IMG/VR virus record: IMGVR_UViG_3300047359_000778
Span: 1 to 24,117 of that record
DNA length: 24,117 nucleotides
From: a virus
Reading direction: 5' to 3' (one strand)
In this document: positions 9,742 through 16,261 of the stretch, piece by piece
Position numbering within the stretch: the first letter of the stretch is position 1
Layout of the letters: every line of letters starts with the position of its first letter
Made by a program: the position numbers and the translations under genes
Notes under the pieces: generated by a model
Seen by the model: only the letters and a program-made list of their open reading frames with translations
What the model was told of the DNA's origin: nothing
Database searches by the model: none

Positions 9742-10107
9742 CTATAGCTTTCCTGTTAATATTAATACATTGGTTGTAGAATCATTATCTAAATGCCAAG
9801 TATATTCTTTGTTTGTAAAGTCATTCATAATGTTGTTGACTATTGAAGCAATATACACAAACGCTGAACTGTTTAATACAAATCCAAGAATAGACATTTC
9901 ATTGTCTAGTAATTGTTCTGTATGTTTGTTAACTAATTCACACACGCCTTGATTTCCTTCTCCGTCTTCAACTTTAAACTTTGTATTGCTAAGTTGCTCT
10001 AAAACAGCACCATGAGGAACTGCTTCAGAGCTTCCAATTTTTACTGAAACAACCAGGTCTTTTAGATTCTTTAAAAGTTCCCAAAAAACATTTACTGGAT
10101 GTCCCAT
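9742..10107 (-). CDS. Hypothetical structural-region protein (121 aa)
   Basis: I do not recognise this family. It begins MGHPVNVFWELLKNLKDLVV and has a mixed alpha/beta pattern with a hydrophobic stretch near residues 75-90 (SILGFVLNSSAFVYIASIV) too polar in its flanks to be called a membrane helix with confidence. It lies 11 bases after the 149-aa gene, with AAGGAC upstream of the ATG, and its TAG touches the next ATG, so all three genes are probably translated from one late mRNA. A small virion or assembly protein is the most reasonable guess from position. Confidence 0.65.
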   Translation of the reverse strand: MGHPVNVFWELLKNLKDLVVSVKIGSSEAVPHGAVLEQLSNTKFKVEDGEGNQGVCELVNKHTEQLLDNEMSILGFVLNSSAFVYIASIVNNIMNDFTNKEYTWHLDNDSTTNVLILTGKL

Positions 10108-10118
10108 TACACTAGTCC

Positions 10119-10568
10119 TTATGCGTCTTCTGTGAAGTCGTCGTCATCAGTACCAATTAGTGTGTTATCGTCACCAGCTTCTTCAACTTGTGCCGCTCCA
10201 TCTGCTGTAGATGCCGCAAAGTTCCATGGAACACTTTTTCCATCATAAGCGTTTGCGCCTGTTGCACTTGGTGCTGACAATGTTGCTTTACGTCCAGAAA
10301 TTTTACTTACTGTGTATGTTTCTTCATCATCCATTTTGAATGATATTGACATTTCACCTGCCGCTAATGCCGCTGGTAATTTATCAGTTGTTAGTACACA
10401 AGTAAATTCGCCGCCTGTGCCAATTTCTTCACATACAAATTTCTTTGAAGCTTTTTGCTTTACAATATAACCTTCTTTAACTGCTGTGCCGTTATGAAAG
10501 TTTACTTTGATTTCAGATCCGCCTGCTGTAGGTTCGCTGAATAATCTTTTATTAAGTGGTCTTCCCAT
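10119..10568 (-). CDS. Hypothetical virion-associated protein with acidic tail (149 aa)
   Basis: The N-terminus MGRPLNKRLF is of a type I associate with small conserved proteins of marine T4-like phages. This is memory of similar proteins, not a search result. Strand-rich repeats follow (EIKVNFHNGTAVKEGYIVKQ, KKFVCEEIGTGGEFTCVL). The C-terminus is strongly acidic (DDNTLIGTDDDDFTEDA). A strong AGGAG site precedes the ATG. It is the first gene of the left structural operon, with its own late promoter about 100 bases upstream and a structured leader. The exact function is unknown. Confidence 0.7.
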   Translation of the reverse strand: MGRPLNKRLFSEPTAGGSEIKVNFHNGTAVKEGYIVKQKASKKFVCEEIGTGGEFTCVLTTDKLPAALAAGEMSISFKMDDEETYTVSKISGRKATLSAPSATGANAYDGKSVPWNFAASTADGAAQVEEAGDDNTLIGTDDDDFTEDA

Positions 10569-10666
10569 TTTTTTTCTCCTATTTAAGTAGTCCTATGCCC
10601 GTTCTATGAGCTACGCTGTGGGTTAAACAGCATAAGTCCGCCTTGCGGCACACTATTTGACATATG

Positions 10667-10674
10667 TATTTATC
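10667..10674 (-). promoter_or_regulatory. T4-type late promoter with structured leader
   Basis: The minus strand reads GATAAATACATATG, fitting the NATAAATA late box. It sits just downstream of the ncRNA terminator and 99 bases before the ATG of the 149-aa gene. The leader can form two hairpins: CCGC-AAG-GCGG, and ATGCTGT paired with ACAGCGT across a 7-nt loop. Confidence 0.6.
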
Positions 10675-10680
10675 ATAAAA

Positions 10681-10714
10681 GAAAAAAGCTCGACACAATT
10701 AAGTATCGAGCTTT
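10681..10714 (-). terminator. Intrinsic terminator of the ncRNA
   Basis: On the minus strand a perfect 9-bp stem, AAAGCTCGA / TCGAGCTTT, with a 12-nt loop, is followed by a TTTTTTC tail. It ends the RNA that starts near 10924 and insulates the downstream structural operon. Confidence 0.85.
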
Positions 10715-10924
10715 AAATAAAAGTGATAGGTTGGACTTCAGAATACCAACAATGCGGTTAACAGTCTGTCTGTTTTTCCCGCAAACCTCGCATCAAACAG
10801 TTACGTTCGAAAATACATCTCCATGTCTCCACAGTCATGCAATGCCACTACAGCTACTCGTCAAGTTCGGTGCCTGTAACACCTCTTCCTTGCACTATCT
10901 AAGTTACACCGTCGTCTAACTTAT
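10681..10924 (-). ncRNA. Structured small RNA of about 240 nt, family not recognised
   Basis: The region has no convincing reading frame but has a near-consensus promoter at one end and an intrinsic terminator at the other. It is visibly richer in G+C than its AT-rich flanks. Local hairpins on the minus strand: UAAGUUA/UAACUUA at 10900-10923 (the 5' end); GGUG/CACC with a 7-nt loop; ACAU-GGAG-AUGU; a two-part stem UGCGG/CCGCA enclosing AACAG/CUGUU at 10753-10783; GUUGG/CCAAC at 10730-10750; and the terminator stem. It does not look like tRNA, tmRNA, 6S or RNase P RNA by their key motifs. It lies directly downstream of a porin gene, so a role as a regulatory RNA acting on host or phage mRNAs is a reasonable inference. 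Confidence 0.75.
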
Positions 10925-10930
10925 GTACTT

Positions 10931-10959
10931 AATATAACAAACTATTAAGCAGAAGTCAA
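10931..10959 (-). promoter_or_regulatory. Sigma-70 type promoter of the ncRNA
   Basis: On the minus strand TTGACT (10954-10959), a 17-base spacer and TATATT (10931-10936) match the bacterial housekeeping consensus closely. Transcription should start near 10924. Unlike the surrounding late boxes it could be read by unmodified host RNA polymerase early in infection. It overlaps the 3' end of the possible 32-aa ORF. Confidence 0.8.
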
Positions 10960-11043
10960 CCTCTTTTTTAATAAAAAGTTAACTTTTTTTATGTGGTGCT
11001 GTTTAATGATTTGTTGAAAGCACCAAAGCGTGTAATTATCCAT
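10945..11043 (-). CDS. Possible 32-aa basic peptide
   Basis: ATG at 11041-11043 is preceded by GAGGAG at an ideal 6-base spacing. The frame runs 32 codons to TAA at 10945-10947. The peptide starts MDNYTLWCFQQIIKQHHIKK and ends KKRLTSA. It is basic, with an amphipathic pattern and no signal peptide. A hairpin GGTGCT/AGCACC lies within its codons. It lies between the porin and the ncRNA, and its stop falls between the -35 and -10 of the ncRNA promoter. The strong ribosome site is the main support. No family is recognised. Confidence 0.45.
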   Translation of the reverse strand: MDNYTLWCFQQIIKQHHIKKVNFLLKKRLTSA

Positions 11044-11118
11044 AACACTCTCCTCGTTAAAGGGTTAAGTGCGTTCCTTCGCTTATGCTACTCCCGGCCT
11101 ATTGGCTGAACGTAATAT

Positions 11119-11126
11119 TATTTATT
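11119..11126 (-). promoter_or_regulatory. Possible late promoter box at the porin stop codon
   Basis: The minus strand reads AATAAATAAT across the porin stop. It fits NATAAATA, but the region is very AT-rich and a chance match is possible. It would give a leader of about 70 nt for the 32-aa ORF. Confidence 0.3.
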
Positions 11127-12141
11127 AAAACTTATACTTAAGAGTAGCTTTAATACTGTCATCGCGTTCAGTTGTTACACCTGTCCATACACTTGTATTA
11201 GTAACATCTGTATGATAGTAGAATCCTGTTTCTACAGGTCCTGCTGTATGTACTACACCAAGATATGTACCATCAGTTCCAAGGTCATCATTTAATACTT
11301 TATGTGCTGTAAACATTACTTCTTTAGAATAGTTGTACATAACACCAAAGTCAACACGATCATCTTTTGCTAATCCTGTATTTTTGTCGTCCCATACTTC
11401 AACACCAAATCCTACCGGAATGCCATATCTACGCAATACTTGCGAACCTACAGCAACACCTTGTTGATTTAATTCATTGTTAGTGATGTTATTTTTATTA
11501 CCAATTTGCATGTATGATAGTTCTGCATAACCTGCTAAACTTACAGTACCACCTAAGTATATTGTACTTGCTTCTGCATCATAACCTACAGCAAAACCAA
11601 ATGGTAGATCTCTTTTTAGTCTATGTTCATCAAAGTCAAATTCATTATTGTTGTTCCATCCGCCAAAAGTAAGTACGATCTTTTCGTTATGATCAATTCT
11701 ACTATTAGCTTCTGTAATAATAAGTGGTAAACCAATTTTAGCTGTCTTAGCAAATCCTAATCTTTGTGCATCTGTTTCGCCTACATAAAGTCTAGTATTT
11801 CCTAAACCAACACCAATTTGTTTTTCAACAATAGTATTGTTTAATGTTGTGTCTAATGAATATTGAGAATCAAATCTAGTACTTGCTCCTGCCCAATCAA
11901 TAGGACCGTCTAGTTCAGATTGTAGTCCTACAAACACTTCTGCTCGTGTATCAAAATCTGAATCGTAAGTATCTGGGTCGTAAAATACTTCAATGTTTCC
12001 GTTAACAAACATTCCTGTTGGTAACGTTGGTGCTGACTTTTCTAAATCAGTAACTCTTTCTTCAAGAGTCTTTGTGTCTGCAAATGCTTGAAATGATATC
12101 AAAGCGAAAAGAGCAGACAGAATAACTATAGTCCGTTTCAT
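11125..12141 (-). CDS. Phage-encoded outer membrane porin-like beta-barrel protein (338 aa)
   Basis: The protein has a textbook Sec signal peptide (MKRTIVILSALFALISFQAF, cleavage expected after AFA at residue 21). A short coiled-coil-like segment follows (TLEERVTDLEKS), then about 300 residues of amphipathic strands with aromatic girdle patterns. It ends in LKYKF, a C-terminal Phe as required by the BAM machinery for outer membrane insertion. Strand-like blocks include TRLYVGETDAQRLGF and VDFGVMYNYSK. This predicts a general porin placed in the host outer membrane, not a virion protein. The GGAAA-type ribosome site lies before the ATG. It sits between the gp23 terminator and the ncRNA. Possible roles are solute uptake for the infected cell, receptor replacement or superinfection exclusion. 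These are inference. Confidence 0.85.
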   Translation of the reverse strand: MKRTIVILSALFALISFQAFADTKTLEERVTDLEKSAPTLPTGMFVNGNIEVFYDPDTYDSDFDTRAEVFVGLQSELDGPIDWAGASTRFDSQYSLDTTLNNTIVEKQIGVGLGNTRLYVGETDAQRLGFAKTAKIGLPLIITEANSRIDHNEKIVLTFGGWNNNNEFDFDEHRLKRDLPFGFAVGYDAEASTIYLGGTVSLAGYAELSYMQIGNKNNITNNELNQQGVAVGSQVLRRYGIPVGFGVEVWDDKNTGLAKDDRVDFGVMYNYSKEVMFTAHKVLNDDLGTDGTYLGVVHTAGPVETGFYYHTDVTNTSVWTGVTTERDDSIKATLKYKF

Positions 12142-12180
12142 TTTTATTTTCCTTTCGAAAATAGTTAGGGGTTTCTTCTG

Positions 12181-12207
12181 CGGTATTTAACCATATACCG
12201 AATGGTT
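12181..12207 (-). promoter_or_regulatory. Nested inverted repeats in the porin leader (possible RNA pseudoknot or operator)
   Basis: On the minus strand four blocks follow each other: AACCAT, T, CGGTAT, ATGGTT, AA, ATACCG. AACCAT pairs with ATGGTT, and CGGTAT pairs with ATACCG, each 6 bp and perfect. The two helices interlock as in an H-type pseudoknot or as mutually exclusive hairpins. The element lies about 40 bases upstream of the porin ATG and directly after the gp23 terminator. Confidence 0.5.
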
Positions 12208-12213
12208 AGCCAT

Positions 12214-12240
12214 AAAAAAAGGGCGACCTAAGCCGCCCTT
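12214..12240 (-). terminator. Intrinsic terminator of the head operon after gene 23
   Basis: On the minus strand AAGGGCG / CGCCCTT forms a 7-bp GC-rich stem around an 8-nt loop, followed by seven or more T residues in all. It is a classic rho-independent terminator 27 bases after the gp23 stop. Confidence 0.9.
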
Positions 12241-12243
12241 TAG

Positions 12244-12260
12244 TATAGTTAAAAACTATA
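12244..12260 (-). repeat. Short hairpin just before the gene 23 terminator
   Basis: TATAGTT and AACTATA form a perfect 7-bp stem with a 3-nt loop, between the gp23 stop codon and the terminator stem. It may protect the abundant capsid mRNA from 3' exonucleases. Confidence 0.5.
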
Positions 12261-12266
12261 TTCTGC

Positions 12267-13439
12267 TTACGAGAATGATAAGTTGTTGCTATTCACTTCA
12301 ACTTTTTCAACGTAATCAGCCGCGTTACCTAAAGATGACGCTGTGTTGTTTAACTCAACATATCCGTATCTAGTCATAAATGATACAACTGGTTCGAATG
12401 AAGTTGGGTCTAGTACAACACCTGAGCTCATTAGCGGAATGTATGGGCAATAGAATGCTGCCGCATCTGATTCACTTGAGCCTTTGTAGCCAACTAGTAC
12501 ATCGTCGTCTGCCGCATATGTATTAACATAGATCTTCATAGCATTGTTTAATGTACCAACCATTTTAGTATTAGTTGGTGCTTCAAACGTACCTTCAGTT
12601 GTTCTTGCAAACGCTGAAGTTGTTGCTGATTGAAGGACAGTTAAAATTGCTGGAGAAACAACAGCCCAGTTACCTGCGCCTCTACGTGTTCTTTGTGCAA
12701 TTCTGTTTGCCGCTCTATTAATTAATACAGCTAATGCCGCATGTTCGTCACCGACGAATGTTGCAGTACCACTTACACCAGCTTGGTTGTAAGTATCAGT
12801 ACCTGTACCTGCTAATGATGCTAATGAAGTTAATACTTCTTGATCAATCTCAGCTGTAATCTCTTGTGCAAGAGCTGCCATGATTTCTGCTTCAACATCA
12901 ATACCGTGTTGTGACTGCGCATCTTGTGCAGATTCAAACGTCCAGCGAGCTGACAATTTACGTGTCTTAGCTTCTACTGTTTGTTTTAGAATCTGAATGC
13001 TTAGTCTGTTACCAGCAACACCTTCTTTTGATGCTGTTGGATCTGCTTTACCATTTGCATTACCTGAATAGCCTTCAGCAATTTTGAATGGGCTTAAAGC
13101 CTCTTCGCCTGCTGCCGCTGATCCGCCTGCTGTACCTGTAAAGGCATCAGCGTAACGTACTCGTAATGTGTGGATTTGACCCACTGGTCCTGTCATAGGC
13201 TGAACACCAACGATCTCGTTCGCGATCACAGTTGGCATTACACGTCTAATAACTGGTAAAATAACTCTATTTAGAGTTGCTACGTTGCCTGCAGAAGTTG
13301 CACCTGCTGTTGCACTCTCTGACAAATACTTTCTAGTATTCTCAAGTGTTGCTTCCATAACAGATTTCTTATTTCCTGTTAATCCTTCAACTAGTGCACC
13401 TTTGGTCTCCTGCCAGCGACTTTCTAGTAGTTCTGACAT
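12267..13439 (-). CDS. 23: Major capsid protein gp23
   Basis: This is the main shell protein of the T4-type head. Diagnostic motifs are VQPMTGPVGQIHTLRVRYAD (residues about 84-103), which matches the conserved block used to survey g23, and the C-terminal VLDPTSFEPVVSFMTRYGYV. At 390 aa it is clearly shorter than T4 gp23 (521 aa). This suggests loss of a surface insertion domain and a compact HK97-type fold. A possible gp21 cleavage site is L-S-E at residues 39-41 (cut before SATAG), matching the (L/I)-x-E rule, which would remove a 41-residue propeptide. AAGGAGAT precedes the ATG. It follows gp22 by 16 bases and is the last gene before a strong terminator. Confidence 0.95.
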   Translation of the reverse strand: MSELLESRWQETKGALVEGLTGNKKSVMEATLENTRKYLSESATAGATSAGNVATLNRVILPVIRRVMPTVIANEIVGVQPMTGPVGQIHTLRVRYADAFTGTAGGSAAAGEEALSPFKIAEGYSGNANGKADPTASKEGVAGNRLSIQILKQTVEAKTRKLSARWTFESAQDAQSQHGIDVEAEIMAALAQEITAEIDQEVLTSLASLAGTGTDTYNQAGVSGTATFVGDEHAALAVLINRAANRIAQRTRRGAGNWAVVSPAILTVLQSATTSAFARTTEGTFEAPTNTKMVGTLNNAMKIYVNTYAADDDVLVGYKGSSESDAAAFYCPYIPLMSSGVVLDPTSFEPVVSFMTRYGYVELNNTASSLGNAADYVEKVEVNSNNLSFS

Positions 13440-13455
13440 TTCATATCTCCTTAAA

Positions 13456-14565
13456 TTATATTCCAGCTAAACGCACAATGTCTACAACATTTCTGTTGAA
13501 TTGTTCTGCGTCTGCTTGTCTACTAACGTTAGTTTGTGAACTTTGTTCACGGTTGCCTGTAACTTCTTTGCCTTCTGATAAAATTGCCTTTTTGGCTGGA
13601 GTATTCCCGTCTATTACTGCCGGTAGGTACTTGTCAAACGCAGAACGTAGTTTTGCTGTTTGTACAGATTCCAGTAAGTCTGTCATAATCTCTTTCTGGT
13701 CTTTTGATAAAGGTCCAGTAAGTTCATTAAGTACGTCTTTTCTTTCTGCCGCTTCTACTAAACGCTTCTTCTCAGTTGCCTGAGATTCTGCTAATGCTTT
13801 AGCTTTAGTTGCAAATGTTTTTGCTTCACTAATTTGCTTATCTTTCATAGCGATAACATTAATTAGTTTTGCGGTTTCTGACGCTTCATTTAGGTAGCTT
13901 CCTGCGTATTCTGAAGCAAATGCTTCAAACAGTTTACGCCCAAAATCGTTTCTTCGTGCTTCTTCAATATCTTCTTTAAGTTGTCCAATTTCTCCTTTAA
14001 GAGCTTTGTCAACTGTTTCTGATACTGCTTTAGCACTTCTTTCAACAAAGTTAGTTTTAACTTTCTTGAAGTGTTCTTTAGCTTCACGTACTAAACGTAC
14101 TTTAGTTTCTGCTAAATCTTTTTTGTCTTCGTTAAACTCTGCAAGTTCTTTTGCAAGTGCTTCTACAACAAATTCTTCTAGCTTGCCGAAGTTAACCGCC
14201 ATTGCTTTTTGATCTTCATGTAGCTCACCAACTTCTTTAGTTAGTTGCTCCATAACAAATCCTTTTAGTTTCTCTGCGTTTTCACGCTGAGCAACTGCAT
14301 ATTTTGCACGGGCTTCTGCTAATTGTTTACGGTCATCCGCAAACTCAGCAATTTCTTCTGCTAAACGTTCTGATACAAGAGTATCAATGGCTTCAACCAT
14401 TGTACCTTTGTCATGCTCATATTTCTTGGCAAATTCTTCACGTAGCTCTGATGTTACTTGCTGGCGATTCTCTTTGATCTTCGCGTCCCAAGCTTCTTGA
14501 ATTTCGTTGCGCACTTCTTCCGTAACTACATCGTTTTCGAAAAGTGTTTTTAGTGCATCCAACAT
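13456..14565 (-). CDS. 22: Prohead core scaffolding protein gp22
   Basis: A 369-residue, highly charged and mostly helical protein, rich in Glu, Lys and Ala with long coiled-coil-like stretches (for example EEIAEFADDRKQLAEARAKY and ELAEFNEDKKDLAETKVRLV). It lies exactly between the protease and the capsid gene, as T4 gp22 does. It would assemble the inner core of the prohead and be degraded by gp21 after assembly. Three repeats of an EFxxDxKxLxE pattern suggest internal duplication. The C-terminus (FNRNVVDIVRLAGI) is hydrophobic and may contact the shell. GAGGAG precedes the ATG, 15 bases after gp21. Confidence 0.9.
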   Translation of the reverse strand: MLDALKTLFENDVVTEEVRNEIQEAWDAKIKENRQQVTSELREEFAKKYEHDKGTMVEAIDTLVSERLAEEIAEFADDRKQLAEARAKYAVAQRENAEKLKGFVMEQLTKEVGELHEDQKAMAVNFGKLEEFVVEALAKELAEFNEDKKDLAETKVRLVREAKEHFKKVKTNFVERSAKAVSETVDKALKGEIGQLKEDIEEARRNDFGRKLFEAFASEYAGSYLNEASETAKLINVIAMKDKQISEAKTFATKAKALAESQATEKKRLVEAAERKDVLNELTGPLSKDQKEIMTDLLESVQTAKLRSAFDKYLPAVIDGNTPAKKAILSEGKEVTGNREQSSQTNVSRQADAEQFNRNVVDIVRLAGI

Positions 14566-14580
14566 ATTATTTTCTCCTCG

Positions 14581-15216
14581 TTATTGGAGTTTGCTAATGA
14601 TATTCACTAGCGATTCCTTTAGATACTTTTGTGCCTTTGGGTCTTGTTTTGTTGCCTGTGCCATTTCGTATGCCTTCATTCCGCCACGTGCATTCATTAA
14701 ATGCTCGTAGATTGGTGTTGGGTAAGCGCCTGGCGCACTTGGTTGCGCCACGACATCAACTGTTATAATTTCAAAGTCGGAGACTTGATTGCCTCCGTCT
14801 TCTGAAACGTTACCAGAGCCCCTACTGGAAACACCTAATTTAACGCCGCTTTCCAGCATTGTTTCAACTAGTTTTCCCATAGGAGTTGGTAAAATTTTTA
14901 ACTTGCCATAACCGTTTGGGCCATCCATCCAACAATCTGTTATCATGTGACTTACACGGTCTAAGTTAATATTAAGGCCTTCTGGATGATCAACTTCCCC
15001 GAGTACACTATATCCTCCGGATATTTGATCATTGAGAGTTTTGACAGCCCTACCAATTTCTTCTACAGGATACACACGTTGGTTTGCGTTACGCACACCG
15101 CCTTGTATACAAATACCTTTCATGTAAAGGTCTTTGCCTCCTTTGGAGTTATCGGTAGACTCAACGACTATGTTAGCCTGGTCGAATGTCAAGTGCTCTC
15201 TTAAAAAGTTGTTCAT
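14581..15216 (-). CDS. 21: Prohead core protease gp21
   Basis: The serine protease (S77 family, herpesvirus assemblin-like fold) that processes the prohead. Visible motifs are GEVDHPEG with the likely catalytic His77, and GVSSRGSG with the likely nucleophile at Ser130 or Ser131, followed by DFEIITVDVVAQPSAPGA. The length of 211 aa equals that of T4 gp21 (about 212 aa). It sits between the acidic core protein and gp22, as expected. Translation probably starts at ATG 15214-15216 with TAAGG about 10 bases upstream. Substrates are expected to be gp22, gp23 and the acidic core protein. Confidence 0.93.
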   Translation of the reverse strand: MNNFLREHLTFDQANIVVESTDNSKGGKDLYMKGICIQGGVRNANQRVYPVEEIGRAVKTLNDQISGGYSVLGEVDHPEGLNINLDRVSHMITDCWMDGPNGYGKLKILPTPMGKLVETMLESGVKLGVSSRGSGNVSEDGGNQVSDFEIITVDVVAQPSAPGAYPTPIYEHLMNARGGMKAYEMAQATKQDPKAQKYLKESLVNIISKLQ

Positions 15217-15231
15217 ACTAGTTCAACCTTA

Positions 15232-16209
15232 TTATTTGCCGACTATAGATTTTTTATTGTCAGCTGTTTCGCCTGCGCCTTTTTTCTCTGCGCCGTGGCC
15301 TTTTGGTTCAGCTTTCATTGACTTAGATGCTTTTCCGCCTGGTACGTTAACGTTCCCTGCTGTTTCATCTTTAGTAGTGTTTGCCGCTAATCCGCCAGTA
15401 GTTCCTTTAGTATCAGACTCTCCGCCAGCAACTATGTTACTTGCACTTCCGCCCATATCGTTAGAACCTGCTACAGTTGACTTAGCGTTTGCGCCGTTGT
15501 CGCCCATAGAAGCAGTTACTTTTTCAACATACTCTTTCATTACATCAATGTCTGACTTAGGCTCTTTTGATTCGTCAACTTCTTCGTCAGTAGTTTCATC
15601 TACTTCTTCGTCTGTTGCTTCTTCAACTGCTTCGTCAGTATCTTCTTCAGCTTCGCCAAAGTTATAAGCCTCTTCTTCAGGGGCTTCTTCATCACCAGCG
15701 TCCATATCGTCTCCAGCTTCTTCGCCTTCATCGCCAGCCATCATTTTTTCAAATTCAGCTTTTAGGTCATCTAGTGCATCTTCTAGGTCTTCAACACGAT
15801 CTTCAACATCGCCTTCTTCACCTTCATCTTCTTCGCCTTCGTCGCCGTCAACTGCATCCTCGATGTCACCCATCATATCGTCTGCTGGGTCACCGCCCAT
15901 GTCGTCGTCGCCTTCAACTTCAAATTCGTCAAGATCAAAGTTTTCATCAACTTTGTCTTCTTCAGAAGCTTCATCAACTTCTTCGTCAGTTGCTTCGTCT
16001 ACTTCTTCGTCAGTAGTTTCATCAACTTCTTCATCAGTAGTTTCGTCGACTTCTTCGTCGGCTACTTCTTCTAAATCATTTTCTAAAATATTTTCGTAGA
16101 TGTCTCTTGATTTCTCAACTACGATTTCGTGAAATAATTCTTCAGCACCTGCTTTGTCTTCTGCAATTAGGCGCTCAAGCATTTCTTCAAACTTGTTGCG
16201 ATCTGCCAT
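15232..16209 (-). CDS. Acidic repeat-rich prohead core protein (gp67/gp68-like position)
   Basis: The N-terminal 45 residues (FEEMLERLIAEDKAGAEELF and following) resemble the small prohead core proteins of T4-like phages. The middle is extremely acidic, with a repeated unit TDEEVDET: four copies at residues 49-81 and about three at 191-214. A predicted coiled coil lies between (VEDLEDALDDLKAEFEKMM). The C-terminal 100 residues are Gly/Ala/Lys-rich and disordered, ending KKSIVGK. The position just before gp21 fits T4 gp68/gp67, but the length (325 aa) is greater. It probably forms part of the internal core. Strong late promoter upstream. TTTCTCCT reverse gives an AGGAGAAA ribosome site. Confidence 0.75.
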   Translation of the reverse strand: MADRNKFEEMLERLIAEDKAGAEELFHEIVVEKSRDIYENILENDLEEVADEEVDETTDEEVDETTDEEVDEATDEEVDEASEEDKVDENFDLDEFEVEGDDDMGGDPADDMMGDIEDAVDGDEGEEDEGEEGDVEDRVEDLEDALDDLKAEFEKMMAGDEGEEAGDDMDAGDEEAPEEEAYNFGEAEEDTDEAVEEATDEEVDETTDEEVDESKEPKSDIDVMKEYVEKVTASMGDNGANAKSTVAGSNDMGGSASNIVAGGESDTKGTTGGLAANTTKDETAGNVNVPGGKASKSMKAEPKGHGAEKKGAGETADNKKSIVGK

Positions 16210-16261
16210 TGTTTTCTCCTATAAAATTGTTACCTATGGTAAGGCTGTCATTTGTATTTAC

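Noticed and set aside
10795-10830. GTTCGAA near 10806 as part of a tRNA on the plus strand
   Set aside because: No flanking T-stem, anticodon arm or acceptor stem can be formed around it, and the strand is antisense to the sRNA.
10731-10919. A 62-codon plus-strand ORF in the sRNA region
   Set aside because: It starts with TTG without a properly spaced ribosome site, is rich in Cys and His without pattern, and is antisense to a region with a clear promoter and terminator on the other strand.
10973-10988. Palindrome AAAAAGTTAACTTTTT as a terminator
   Set aside because: It is a perfect palindrome with no loop and only A-T pairs in most of the stem. It lies within the possible 32-aa ORF and directly before the sRNA promoter, where a stable RNA stem is unlikely.
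13890-14087. A 65-codon minus-strand ORF inside gp22 in another frame
   Set aside because: It is Lys/Leu-rich because it is a shifted reading of coiled-coil codons. It has no ribosome site of its own and lies within a well-supported gene.
15615-16099. Plus-strand ORFs rich in Leu/Arg/His or Ser opposite the acidic protein
   Set aside because: They are reverse-strand readings of the repeated Asp/Glu codons and have no start signals.
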